From assembly GCA_030427985.1 (NCBI GenBank), contig JAUIBH010000011.1:1-64000 (forward strand): a DNA stretch of 64,000 nucleotides, written 5' to 3'. Both the position numbers and the translations under genes were made by a program. Below are positions 36,563 through 45,217 of this stretch, piece by piece. This stretch comes from Bacteroidia bacterium. GTDB taxonomy: Bacteria; Bacteroidota; Bacteroidia; Flavobacteriales; Flavobacteriaceae. The notes below the pieces were generated by a model. The model was not told where the DNA came from. It saw only the letters and a list, made by a program, of their open reading frames with translations, and did no database searches. Positions within the stretch are counted from its first letter, which is position 1. Every line of letters begins with the position of its first letter.

Positions 36563-36658
36563 TTACTTCTTCTTACCAGTAGCTTGGGTAGTCTTCTTGG
36601 CATTTGGCTTTACAGCTTTTGCAGGAGATGACTTTCCAGTTGACTTCGCTTGTTTCAT
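36563..36658 (-). CDS. 31-residue lysine-rich histone-tail-like peptide
   Basis: The frame reads MKQAKSTGKSSPAKAVKP, then NAKKTTQATGKKK and a TAA stop: 31 residues with about ten lysines and no acidic residue. Alternating K/A/P/S/T resembles the C-terminal tails of histone H1-like proteins and of the topA tail in this window (KKTPKKKAKSKAKK). A DNA- or RNA-binding role is the obvious guess. It lies between the groEL terminator and the chitinase leader, on the opposite strand, with an AT-rich region ahead of its ATG. The low-complexity codon pattern (AAG/AAA mixed, GCN, ACT) looks coding rather than random. It has no annotated-family recognition on my side. Confidence 0.6.
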   Translation of the reverse strand: MKQAKSTGKSSPAKAVKPNAKKTTQATGKKK

Positions 36659-36857
36659 GAGTCAATACATTTAAAACTGAAGTAAATGTATTTCAGATTT
36701 GAATCCGTAGCTTTTATTTAGCTAAATATTAACTAAAAACAAACGGCATACTTTTATCCTCAAAATTGTTGTCCGTATTGATCAAGCTGTTCTTGGTCTA
36801 AAACTTTCGCCATTCAATCTCTTTTGGAGTACTTTCTAAAAATCTAAATCACACAAA

Positions 36858-38057
36858 ATGAAACAGCTGCGTTCCATTACACTTCTACTTCTTTTCGGAT
36901 TGATTACGGCATTTACCGTATTTAAAAATCAATCCGATTCCGATGAACCCTCAGTGGCCGTAATGGCCTATTACGTTCCTGAGAAAGACTATCATCCCGA
37001 AAAACTTCCGTTGCATCAACTCACCCATATCATTTTTTCCTTTACCCATGTCATCGATGGAAAAATGCAGTTCAGGAATGCGGAAGACGGCAAAAAACTG
37101 GAACAATTAGTGGAGCAACGCAAAAATCACCCAAATCTAAAAGTCATGATTGCTTGTGGTGGATGGGGTGCCGATGGGTTTTCGGATATGTCCCATACCG
37201 CTGAAAACAGGGTAAAGTTTGTGAAAAGTGTGGTGGAGTTCAATAAAAAATACGATTTGGATGGATTGGATATTGATTGGGAATATCCGGCAATTCCTGC
37301 AGCAGATACAGGAGCCCGACCTGAAGACAAAGAAAATTTCACGCTCTTGATGAAAGAATTACGGGAAGCTTTGAATACCCTGGACCGCGAACAGACCTTG
37401 ACCTTTGCTTCAGCAGGTTGGAAACCTTACTACGACAATATTGAACTGGAAAAAGTGATGGGCTATGTGGACTATATGAACATCATGACCTATGATCAAG
37501 TTGGAGGTAATTCTCCCTATACCGGTCACCACACCCCTCTGGGGTACATCAGGGAAAAAGACCTTGAAGGCACTCCCGCCGCAGAGTTCATCAATGAATG
37601 GAAAAAAGAACGCGGAGATGACCGCGATTACGGACCCAGGTCCGCAGAAAAAATAGTGGAATACTGTCTGGAACAAGGGGTAAAGCCCGAGCAAATGGTC
37701 ATTGGTTCCGCTTTTTATGGAAGAGCCTGGAAAGGTGTTCCTCCTCAAAACAATGGACTTTACCAGTCCAACTCCGGACCGTACATTGGATGGGCTGCTT
37801 ATTACAACATCCGGAGTGAATTTGAGCAAGACCCCAATTTTAAACGCTACTGGGACTCCATTGCCAAAGCACCTTATTTGTACAATGCCAAAGACAGCAT
37901 TTTTATCAGCTATGACGATACCGTTTCGGTACGAATGAAAACCGAATACGCCCTAAAAAAGAAACTGGGCGGCATCATGTTCTGGCAATTGAGCAACGAC
38001 ACCAAAGAACCGAACAGTCTTTTAAAGGCTATGTTTGATGCGGCCAGCAAGGACTAA
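36858..38057 (+). CDS. Glycoside hydrolase family 18 chitinase-like enzyme
   Basis: A 399-residue exported protein with an N-terminal hydrophobic signal (SITLLLLFGLITAF). The GH18 catalytic motif DGLDIDWEYP spans about 135-144, with E142 as the general acid; the SxGG strand is represented by MIACGGWG. FYGRAWKGV and GGIMFWQLSND are also typical. It should cleave beta-1,4 GlcNAc links in chitin or similar glycans. No carbohydrate-binding module and no T9SS sorting domain are present. The gene stands alone; its stop is one base from the stop of the convergent cusB-like gene. Confidence 0.93.
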   Translation: MKQLRSITLLLLFGLITAFTVFKNQSDSDEPSVAVMAYYVPEKDYHPEKLPLHQLTHIIFSFTHVIDGKMQFRNAEDGKKLEQLVEQRKNHPNLKVMIACGGWGADGFSDMSHTAENRVKFVKSVVEFNKKYDLDGLDIDWEYPAIPAADTGARPEDKENFTLLMKELREALNTLDREQTLTFASAGWKPYYDNIELEKVMGYVDYMNIMTYDQVGGNSPYTGHHTPLGYIREKDLEGTPAAEFINEWKKERGDDRDYGPRSAEKIVEYCLEQGVKPEQMVIGSAFYGRAWKGVPPQNNGLYQSNSGPYIGWAAYYNIRSEFEQDPNFKRYWDSIAKAPYLYNAKDSIFISYDDTVSVRMKTEYALKKKLGGIMFWQLSNDTKEPNSLLKAMFDAASKD

Positions 38058-38058
38058 A

Positions 38059-39780
38059 TCACCACGTATGGACTACACTGCCACAGGTTAGCATGGCCTC
38101 GCCATAATAGGGGTTTCTAATTTCCTTTTCGGCACTTATCCAATTGGCGCCCTTGTTGTTATCCGCCATGGGGCAATGCTGCACATACAGTTTTTGGTTC
38201 AAGCCCTTCAATTGGTTTCCAATTAGAATCATGTTTTCCGACAACAGCACAAAATCCTTTCGTTGGGACTCAATGGAGCTTTCTTTAGCAATATTGGAAA
38301 GGTATTCTTCAATCTTTTCCACATGGGTCATTCCCATTTTATCCATCTCCATTGATTTTAGATGTTGTACTTTTTGCGATGTCTCGCTAGCCCATTTTTT
38401 TGCTCCATCCATATCCGAATCTACCAAGGCATTTTTCAATTTAAGGTAAGCATCCAATACATTTCCAAAACTGCTTTCAAAATCTTGGGAAAAATCCATT
38501 TTCATTCCATGGCCTTCGTGCCCCGTCATGGTTGCACCGCCACTCTTGTTCATCATGGATTTTTTGCCTTGCAATTGGGCCGCGGCATCCACAGTAAAGG
38601 TACCTTTGGCCACAACCTCTTCCCCAACTTCAAGACCAGAGACCACGGGGTAGCTTCCGTTGCTCAAATTTCCCAAGGCTACTTCCCGCATTTCAAAAAC
38701 GGATTCCCCGGGGTTTGGTTGCACATAAACCACCGAACGTTCCCCAGTCCATAGTACGGCACTTTCAGGAACGGTGATCACGTCTGCCATCATGCTTTCT
38801 GACGTTTTTATTTGCCCAATCACAAACATTCCCGGTTTCAATAGGCCTTTTTTGTTGTCCAATTCCGCCCGAACTTCCAAGGTTCTGCTGGAATTGTTCA
38901 GCAAGGGATCCACAAAGGAAATGGTCGCTTGAAATATTTCATTGGGATATGACTTGGTTGATACTTCTAGCGTTTGCCCTTTTTTGAAGAGTGCCAACTG
39001 GTTTTCATAGGCATCAAAAATGGCCCAAACTGAATTCAGATTAGCCACTTTCACTAAAGGTGAACCGGTTTTTACATAATCGCCTTCCTCCACCATAATG
39101 GAAGAAACCACTCCAGAAACGTTGGCGTACACTGGAAAATTTTCAACCACCTTCCCTGAATTCTCAATTTGATTGATTTGTGCATCAGACAACTTCCACA
39201 ATTTCAATTTGTTCCGCACTGCGGTGTACAAAGCGGGTTGGGAGGGTTTTAGTTTCAGTGCCGTAATCAATTCTTGTTGGGCCGATACCAATTCAGGGGA
39301 ATAGATAGTAGCCAGTTGCTGCCCTCTTTTCACCTCTTCGCCCTCATAATTGATGTTCAAGCGTTCTATTCTCCCATTAAAATAAGCGGATTGTACGGCA
39401 TCCGATTCTTGGTTAACAGCCACCTTTCCCGAAAGTTTTATATGACCACTACTCGTACTTCCTTCACCAACGGTTACCGTCTCCACACCCGCTAAGGTCA
39501 TGGCATTTGCCGTCATACTAATTTGCGAATGCGATAGCCCTTCACCTGCTGAATCGGCAGGAATTAAATCCATGCCGCAAATAGGGCAAGATCCCGGTTC
39601 TGGCTGCATGATCTGCGGATGCATGGAACATGTCCACATTTCGCCGGAAGCCATCTCCGCACTATGGTCATGTACCTGCTCTTCATTTGTTGTTTCGGAG
39701 CTACCTCCAAAAATGAGGTATCCGGCCAACAGGCCCACTACAACTGCAACTCCGATGTAAATGATATTTTCTTTTTTCAT
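38059..39780 (-). CDS. CusB-type metal efflux adaptor with heavy-metal-binding and DUF3347 domains
   Basis: A 573-residue periplasmic adaptor. An N-terminal membrane helix (NIIYIGVAVVVGLLAGYLIFG) is followed by a heavy-metal-binding domain (about 48-76, WTCSMHPQIM and CPICGMDL), then the HlyD-like core with paired lipoyl halves and a beta-barrel (about 110-400), and a C-terminal DUF3347 domain (about 425-573, YVQHCPMADNNKGANW and YGEAMLTCGSVV) that also offers Cys/His/Met ligands. It should hand Cu(I) or Ag(I) to the CusA pump. It is the last gene of the copper operon, 3 bases after the PepSY gene. Confidence 0.92.
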   Translation of the reverse strand: MKKENIIYIGVAVVVGLLAGYLIFGGSSETTNEEQVHDHSAEMASGEMWTCSMHPQIMQPEPGSCPICGMDLIPADSAGEGLSHSQISMTANAMTLAGVETVTVGEGSTSSGHIKLSGKVAVNQESDAVQSAYFNGRIERLNINYEGEEVKRGQQLATIYSPELVSAQQELITALKLKPSQPALYTAVRNKLKLWKLSDAQINQIENSGKVVENFPVYANVSGVVSSIMVEEGDYVKTGSPLVKVANLNSVWAIFDAYENQLALFKKGQTLEVSTKSYPNEIFQATISFVDPLLNNSSRTLEVRAELDNKKGLLKPGMFVIGQIKTSESMMADVITVPESAVLWTGERSVVYVQPNPGESVFEMREVALGNLSNGSYPVVSGLEVGEEVVAKGTFTVDAAAQLQGKKSMMNKSGGATMTGHEGHGMKMDFSQDFESSFGNVLDAYLKLKNALVDSDMDGAKKWASETSQKVQHLKSMEMDKMGMTHVEKIEEYLSNIAKESSIESQRKDFVLLSENMILIGNQLKGLNQKLYVQHCPMADNNKGANWISAEKEIRNPYYGEAMLTCGSVVHTW

Positions 39781-39783
39781 GTG

Positions 39784-40491
39784 TTATTTTTTTCTTTTTA
39801 CAACTTTCCGCATCGTTGGCGATGAGGTAAACCAGAGCAAAAATCCGCTCAGTACAGTAATCAATCCCATAAGGGAGAAGGCACGAAGGACGGTTGTATT
39901 GAAATCGTCCCTGCTCTCGTAATCCATGGTATGGGTCATCCACAAAAAATCGAACCAACGCCAATTCCGGTGTCGAACAGTCTGAAAAGAACCATCTTCC
40001 ACCGAAACATAGGCCTTGATATCTTCAGGGGACTCATATGAAATCACATAAGCTGGCAATTTCCGCTCCCGATACTCGTGGTGCTTGTCCGTTTCTTGAA
40101 TCACCTCAACCTCCTTCACCTTTAACTCAGGTGACATCTGTTTCTGGGCAACCGCCAGTGCTTCCTGTTCCGAAATACCTTTTTTCAGGCTTCCATCCCT
40201 AGCATCGACCAAAAATTCATTATTGATCCAATAGTAAGGTTTCCCTCCTATATCCTTTAGGCGCAACGAACTGATTTTAGCGGGTAGATTGATTTGCGAA
40301 AGTCCAATGAGACCATCAAAAGCTGCAGGTTCATAATCCATGTTTCTGAAATGATCTCCATGGATTTCATCAATATCAGTCCAACTGAAATAGAGGCCAC
40401 TGGCCGTCCACATGATGAATTGAATTCCCAAAAACAGCCCCAAATATCGGTGGGCCTTTCTAATTTTAACCGCTGTTGTTCGTTTTACCAT
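39784..40491 (-). CDS. PepSY-domain membrane protein
   Basis: A 235-residue protein starting at the ATG at 40491 (MVKRTTAVKIRKAHRYLGLF), 7 bases after copA; an upstream start would overlap copA. It has membrane helices near both ends (about 16-38 and 202-222) and a PepSY-like periplasmic region between. The pattern HRYLGLFLGIQFIMWTASGL resembles PepSY-TM proteins linked to iron or copper handling. Its role in the copper operon is unknown; electron transfer or metal-reduction is possible for the family. Confidence 0.8.
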   Translation of the reverse strand: MVKRTTAVKIRKAHRYLGLFLGIQFIMWTASGLYFSWTDIDEIHGDHFRNMDYEPAAFDGLIGLSQINLPAKISSLRLKDIGGKPYYWINNEFLVDARDGSLKKGISEQEALAVAQKQMSPELKVKEVEVIQETDKHHEYRERKLPAYVISYESPEDIKAYVSVEDGSFQTVRHRNWRWFDFLWMTHTMDYESRDDFNTTVLRAFSLMGLITVLSGFLLWFTSSPTMRKVVKRKK

Positions 40492-40498
40492 TTTAGTT

Positions 40499-42997
40499 TT
40501 AGTCGATTGATTTAGTTCGTAGTCGTAATGCATTGGCTATCACCGATACGGAGCTAAAGCTCATGGCGAGGGCTGCAATCATGGGTGAAAGCAAAATTCC
40601 GAAGAAGGGATAGAGCACCCCTGCCGCAACCGGCACACCGATGGTGTTGTAGATCAATGCAAAAAATAGGTTTTGTTTTATGTTTTTCATGACGGCCTCA
40701 CTTAGATTCCGCGCTTTTACAATGCCATGAAGGTCGCCTTTTACCAAAGTGATCATGGCACTTTCTATAGCTACATCGGTTCCTGTGCCCATAGCAATAC
40801 CCAAGTCGCTTTTGGCCAATGCTGGGGCATCATTAATGCCATCACCGGCCATGGCCACCACCTTTCCTTCATTTTGCAAGCGTTCCACCTCTTTCATTTT
40901 ATCCTCAGGCAAGGTTTCGGCCTTAAAATCATTTAAGTGCAATTCGCTAGCCACCGCTTTGGCCGTGTTGGCATTATCCCCGGTAAGCATAATCACAGAA
41001 ATTCCCTTGTCCTGAATGGCCTTGATCGCTTTGGCACTGGTTTCCTTTATTTTGTCACCAATGGCCACATAGCCATGACACTTTCCATTTATGGCCAAAT
41101 AGGAAACGGTTTTCCCTTTTTCTTGTGCTTTTTTGACCTTTTCCTTCATGTCTTCGGAAATTTCCACCTTGGCCTTTTCCATCAATTTGAGGTTGCCTAA
41201 ATGGATTTTAGCATCTTTTATTTCCCCTTCAACCCCCATTCCCGTGACGGCATTGAAGGACTCCGTTTTTAGAATCTTGACATCTTTTTCCTTTCCATAA
41301 TTTACGGTAGCCTGTGCCAAAGGGTGTTCGCTATTGGCATTTACGGAGACAACGTATTGCAACAAATCTCTATCTGAATAGTCATCAGAAAAGGCCTCCA
41401 AATGGTCAAATGTGGGTTTACCTTCGGTAATGGTTCCCGTTTTATCAATGATCAAGGTGTCTACATCAGCCATTTTTTCCAAGGCTTCTGCATTTTTAAT
41501 GAGCACCCCATTTTGGGCGCCCTTACCCACACCGACCATCACCGACATCGGCGTGGCAAGCCCCAAAGCACAGGGACAAGCGATAATCAAAACTGCAATG
41601 GCATTGATCAAAGCGTAAACATAGGCAGGCTGTGGCCCCCAAATGGCCCAAACTGCAAAGGTAATTATGGAAATAATGACGACTGCGGGAACAAAATAGG
41701 CCGATACCTTATCTGCCAAATTCTGAATGGGTGCGCGACTTCGGCTCGCCTGATTCACCATATCGATGATTTGTGATAAAAGCGTATCGCTACCCACTTT
41801 TTCAGCTTTCATCAAAAAAGATTGATTCCCATTGATGGTACCACTGTTGACTTTGTCATCGACTCCTTTTTCTACAGGAATGGGCTCCCCAGTAATCATG
41901 GATTCGTCCACGGAGGTTTCTCCTTCAGTGATAATGCCATCCACAGGAATTTTTTCTCCGGGTTTTACCCGAAGGATATGCCCTTTTTCAATGTCATCGA
42001 TACTGACTTCAACTTCTTCCCCATCCACAACTTTAACAGCTTTGTTGGGGGCTAATTTCAACAATTCCTTTACCGCATTGTTGGTTTTGCTATGTGCTCT
42101 GGCTTCTAACAATTGTCCTAAAAGCACTAGCGTAAGGATAACGGTTGCCGCTTCAAAATAGACATGTACGGCACCAGATTCGGTCTTGAACTGCTCTGGG
42201 AAAAACCCGGGAAACAATAGTCCCAATATACTGAACACAAATGCCACACCGGCACCGATTCCAATTAAGGTGAACATGTTCAGGTTCCATGTTTTGATAC
42301 TTCGGTAGGCCCTATCAAAAAACATCCATGTAGCATAAAAAACAACAGGAATTGATAACCCAAACTGTACCCAATTCCAATATTTCGGCGCCATTAGTTT
42401 GTACAATGGATTGTTAGGTATCATCTCACTCATGGCAATCAAAAAGATGGGCAATGTAAAGGCCAATGCCACCCAAAACTTTTTGAGCAGCTTTTTATAG
42501 GTCTTTTCCTCGGCGCTGGCTTCGGGTTCTTTCGGTACTAGGTCCATTCCACATTTAGGGCAGGAACCTGGTCCATCCTCAACCACTTCGGGGTGCATGG
42601 GGCAGGTCCATTGTTGTTTGGAATTGGAAGAAGTATTCTGTTCCTCCACTAAATCCATTCCGCAAACGGGGCAATCCCCTGGCTCCTCATAGGTTTTGTC
42701 ACCTTCGCATCGCATGGGGCAATAAAAGGTGCCATTCCCGTTTGAAACAGTCTTTTTTTCTTCTTTCTTGGGTGGATGGTGGTGACCATTCGCATGAATG
42801 CTGTATCCACCACCATCGTTCTTCAGTGCTTCTTGGAAGGTTTCAATGGGAATATGTTCCTTCATCTCGATTGCAGCCTCGGCCTTCTCCAAACTGACTT
42901 CAACCCCGGTAACCCCATCAACTTTTGATAGGGTTTCTTGTACATGATTTCTACAACCATTACAGCTCATTCCGTGTATGTGATAGGTATGTTTCAT
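40499..42997 (-). CDS. copA: Copper-exporting P1B-type ATPase
   Basis: An 832-residue inner-membrane pump. It starts with an HMA domain (MSCNGC, cysteines 12 and 15), then a histidine-rich linker (HANGHHHPP) and two heavy-metal-binding units ([20 protein letters not shown] and [18 protein letters not shown]). The membrane ion-binding motif CPC lies in [12 protein letters not shown], the phosphorylated aspartate in DKTGTITEG, and the hinge in [14 protein letters not shown]; the HP motif is SEHPLAQA. This is the Cu(I)/Ag(I) group. It lies in the middle of the copper operon, 66 bases after the HMA-AraC regulator. Confidence 0.95.
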   Translation of the reverse strand: MKHTYHIHGMSCNGCRNHVQETLSKVDGVTGVEVSLEKAEAAIEMKEHIPIETFQEALKNDGGGYSIHANGHHHPPKKEEKKTVSNGNGTFYCPMRCEGDKTYEEPGDCPVCGMDLVEEQNTSSNSKQQWTCPMHPEVVEDGPGSCPKCGMDLVPKEPEASAEEKTYKKLLKKFWVALAFTLPIFLIAMSEMIPNNPLYKLMAPKYWNWVQFGLSIPVVFYATWMFFDRAYRSIKTWNLNMFTLIGIGAGVAFVFSILGLLFPGFFPEQFKTESGAVHVYFEAATVILTLVLLGQLLEARAHSKTNNAVKELLKLAPNKAVKVVDGEEVEVSIDDIEKGHILRVKPGEKIPVDGIITEGETSVDESMITGEPIPVEKGVDDKVNSGTINGNQSFLMKAEKVGSDTLLSQIIDMVNQASRSRAPIQNLADKVSAYFVPAVVIISIITFAVWAIWGPQPAYVYALINAIAVLIIACPCALGLATPMSVMVGVGKGAQNGVLIKNAEALEKMADVDTLIIDKTGTITEGKPTFDHLEAFSDDYSDRDLLQYVVSVNANSEHPLAQATVNYGKEKDVKILKTESFNAVTGMGVEGEIKDAKIHLGNLKLMEKAKVEISEDMKEKVKKAQEKGKTVSYLAINGKCHGYVAIGDKIKETSAKAIKAIQDKGISVIMLTGDNANTAKAVASELHLNDFKAETLPEDKMKEVERLQNEGKVVAMAGDGINDAPALAKSDLGIAMGTGTDVAIESAMITLVKGDLHGIVKARNLSEAVMKNIKQNLFFALIYNTIGVPVAAGVLYPFFGILLSPMIAALAMSFSSVSVIANALRLRTKSID

Positions 42998-43063
42998 CTT
43001 TTTTGTTTTTATTCAAAACTAGCTGAATACCAGTCGGAAGCTTTTTACAATTCTGGGTTTCTT

Positions 43064-43615
43064 TTATACAATTTGGTCCAACGGCCTCCTGTTCCACTCT
43101 TGCACCTTTTTATAGTCACTCATTGACATTCCAGTTACTGATTTAAACTGTTTGGCCAAGTGGCTACTGCTCTTGTAGTTTAAATCGTAGGCTATTTCAG
43201 AGAAAGTTTTTGTTCCCATTTGAATCTCCTCTTTTACCTTCTCCATTTTGAGCAGGATAAAATATTTTTCAATGGTCAATCCCTCCTTGGCACTGAACAT
43301 TTTACTGAGTGCCGAATAGTCTCTGTTTAGTTTTTTGGCCAAGTATTCTGAGAGATTTTGATTGGAACGGTTTTCCAACGCATTGATCAAGTGTTTTTTG
43401 ATGTCCACGATGTACGTCTGATTGGCATCTTCAATCAATTCAAATCCATTCTTGGTCAAAATCTCCCGAATACGCTCTATTTGGCCCATAGCCGAATCTT
43501 TAAATTCAACTTCGCCCAAGTCAATTTGCACCACTTCAATGCCCATATCCCGAAATTCGTTTTTCAGGACACCTTTGCATCTTTCGCAAACCATATTTTT
43601 GACTTTAATACGCAT
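43064..43615 (-). CDS. AraC-type regulator with N-terminal HMA-like metal-binding domain
   Basis: A 183-residue protein. Residues 1-70 look like a heavy-metal-associated domain (KVKNMVCERCKGVLKNEF, cysteines 10 and 13, followed by an IEVVQIDLGEVEF strand). Residues 80-175 form an AraC-type DNA-binding domain with two helix-turn-helices (TFSEIAYDLNYKSSSHLAKQ and the KSVTGMSMSDYKK end). The metal-binding part probably senses Cu(I) and the other controls the operon in which the gene lies. The regulator is encoded within the operon, between the lipoprotein and copA, so it may be autoregulated. Confidence 0.85.
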   Translation of the reverse strand: MRIKVKNMVCERCKGVLKNEFRDMGIEVVQIDLGEVEFKDSAMGQIERIREILTKNGFELIEDANQTYIVDIKKHLINALENRSNQNLSEYLAKKLNRDYSALSKMFSAKEGLTIEKYFILLKMEKVKEEIQMGTKTFSEIAYDLNYKSSSHLAKQFKSVTGMSMSDYKKVQEWNRRPLDQIV

Positions 43616-43643
43616 AGTGGTACAATTTGATTGTTGTGTCTAC

Positions 43644-43979
43644 TTAATTATGGGTATGTCCATCAGCCATGTGCTCCTCATTCAACACATAGGCCATACC
43701 ACAAACAGGACATTTTCCCTCTTCATCACTTCCACTGCCCTCACAATGCATTACGCAAACATATTTTGAGGTGTACTCCTTACCTTCCATTTTAGCAGTC
43801 TCCATACCTTCCATATCATGATCTTTGTGATTCATGTTATCCATATCGTGGCCTTCATGTTCCATGGTCGCTTCTGTGGATGTCTCCTTGGCTTCCTCCG
43901 TTTTTCCTTTGCAGGATACCGTAAGTACCAAGGCTGATGCAAATGCAATTCCGATAATTGTTCTAATGTTTGTTCTCAT
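43644..43979 (-). CDS. Histidine/methionine-rich heavy-metal-binding lipoprotein
   Basis: A 111-residue lipoprotein (lipobox LTVSC, cysteine 23). The middle is very rich in His, Met, Asp and Glu (MEHEGHDMDNMNHKDHDMEG), a typical copper-binding composition. The C-terminus is a heavy-metal-binding domain (YVCVMHCEGSGSDEEGKCPV, CGM), like those in CopA and CusB of the same operon. It may act as a periplasmic copper sponge or chaperone. It starts 17 bases after tolC. Confidence 0.85.
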   Translation of the reverse strand: MRTNIRTIIGIAFASALVLTVSCKGKTEEAKETSTEATMEHEGHDMDNMNHKDHDMEGMETAKMEGKEYTSKYVCVMHCEGSGSDEEGKCPVCGMAYVLNEEHMADGHTHN

Positions 43980-43996
43980 TTTTGATAAAATTAAAT

Positions 43997-45217
43997 TTAC
44001 TTGTTAATTAAATAATTGATGATGGCAGATTGTAAATAATACAGCTGCACGGATTGTATTTGATTCGTTTGAAACTTTAATTGTAATTCTTGAATATCCA
44101 ACACATCGTTGAAGTCGATGGTTCCAGTCTCATAGTTCTTGATCAGGATTTCTTCAGCATCCTTTGCCTGATCTAGGTTCTTTGCTTGGGTTTGATGGGT
44201 AATACGTGCTTGATTCCGTTGCGAAATGGCATTGGCATAAGCATTCTCCAAAACATTCAATCGCTCTTGTTTTTGAAATTCAATCTCTTTTTGACGAAGC
44301 TCGTTCTGCTTGGTGGTTGACCTAAACTTGTTGTTGAAAACAGGAATGGAAAACGTGACCATGGGCATCACAATATCCTTTCCATTATCACTGAACACCA
44401 TATCCTCCCGTTCCGAAACAGGGATGTAGTCCAACCCGATGCCAAAACTGGGTGCATTCTCCTTTTGGTTCAGCAATTCAGATTGCGTAACCGATTCGTA
44501 CAACTGGTCGTATTTGAGTAACTCCGGATTTAAACTTAAATCGTCCTTGTTGAGCATGGGGTCGTCCTCTGTAATATCCATTTCTTCAACAACCTCCACG
44601 GCGATGCTTTCATCCCGATTCAACAGATTATTAAAAACTGCCTGTTCAGCTAGATAAGATTGCTCCAACACCTCTTGCTTCTGCTGCAATTCGTTTTGCC
44701 GAATTTGAAGTTTCAAAATATCCACCGCCGAAGCTTTTCCCACTTCCACGGAGGTCAATGCCAAAGTTTCGTAAGTTTTGAGTAATGCTATATTCTCTTG
44801 CAGCACCTGTTGTGTTGCTTGAATCCCATATAATTTATAATAGGATTGCGCTACGGAGAGGGCCAATTTTCGTTTGGCAATCGCTATTTCTGCATATTCG
44901 GTCTCTGCCATTGCGCTGGCGTAATTTTCTCTTGTGGTAATGCTTCCAAACCAAGGTAACATTTGTGAAACCGAAAACTTCGCACGCTGTGCACCTGTTC
45001 TTGTTTCTGGTTCGCTCACAAAATAACCGGCACCAAAAGTGGTATTGGGCAAGGTACTTACTTCGTTTACCTTTTCTTTGGCAATATTGTAACGCAATTC
45101 CAAAGCCTGAATCATTGGACTGTTCAATTCAGCTTCTTGTAAATAGGTTTCCAAAGACTGGGCATTTACACAAAAAGCCGCTAAAGCAAGAACAATATTT
45201 ATGACTATTTTTCTCAT
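43997..45217 (-). CDS. TolC family outer-membrane factor of the copper efflux system
   Basis: A 406-residue outer-membrane factor with a signal peptide (IVINIVLALAAFCVNAQS) and long helical hairpins. It plays the part of CusC for the CusA pump encoded upstream; the ATG overlaps the CusA stop by four bases (ATGA). It lacks a lipobox, unlike E. coli CusC. Confidence 0.9.
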   Translation of the reverse strand: MRKIVINIVLALAAFCVNAQSLETYLQEAELNSPMIQALELRYNIAKEKVNEVSTLPNTTFGAGYFVSEPETRTGAQRAKFSVSQMLPWFGSITTRENYASAMAETEYAEIAIAKRKLALSVAQSYYKLYGIQATQQVLQENIALLKTYETLALTSVEVGKASAVDILKLQIRQNELQQKQEVLEQSYLAEQAVFNNLLNRDESIAVEVVEEMDITEDDPMLNKDDLSLNPELLKYDQLYESVTQSELLNQKENAPSFGIGLDYIPVSEREDMVFSDNGKDIVMPMVTFSIPVFNNKFRSTTKQNELRQKEIEFQKQERLNVLENAYANAISQRNQARITHQTQAKNLDQAKDAEEILIKNYETGTIDFNDVLDIQELQLKFQTNQIQSVQLYYLQSAIINYLINK

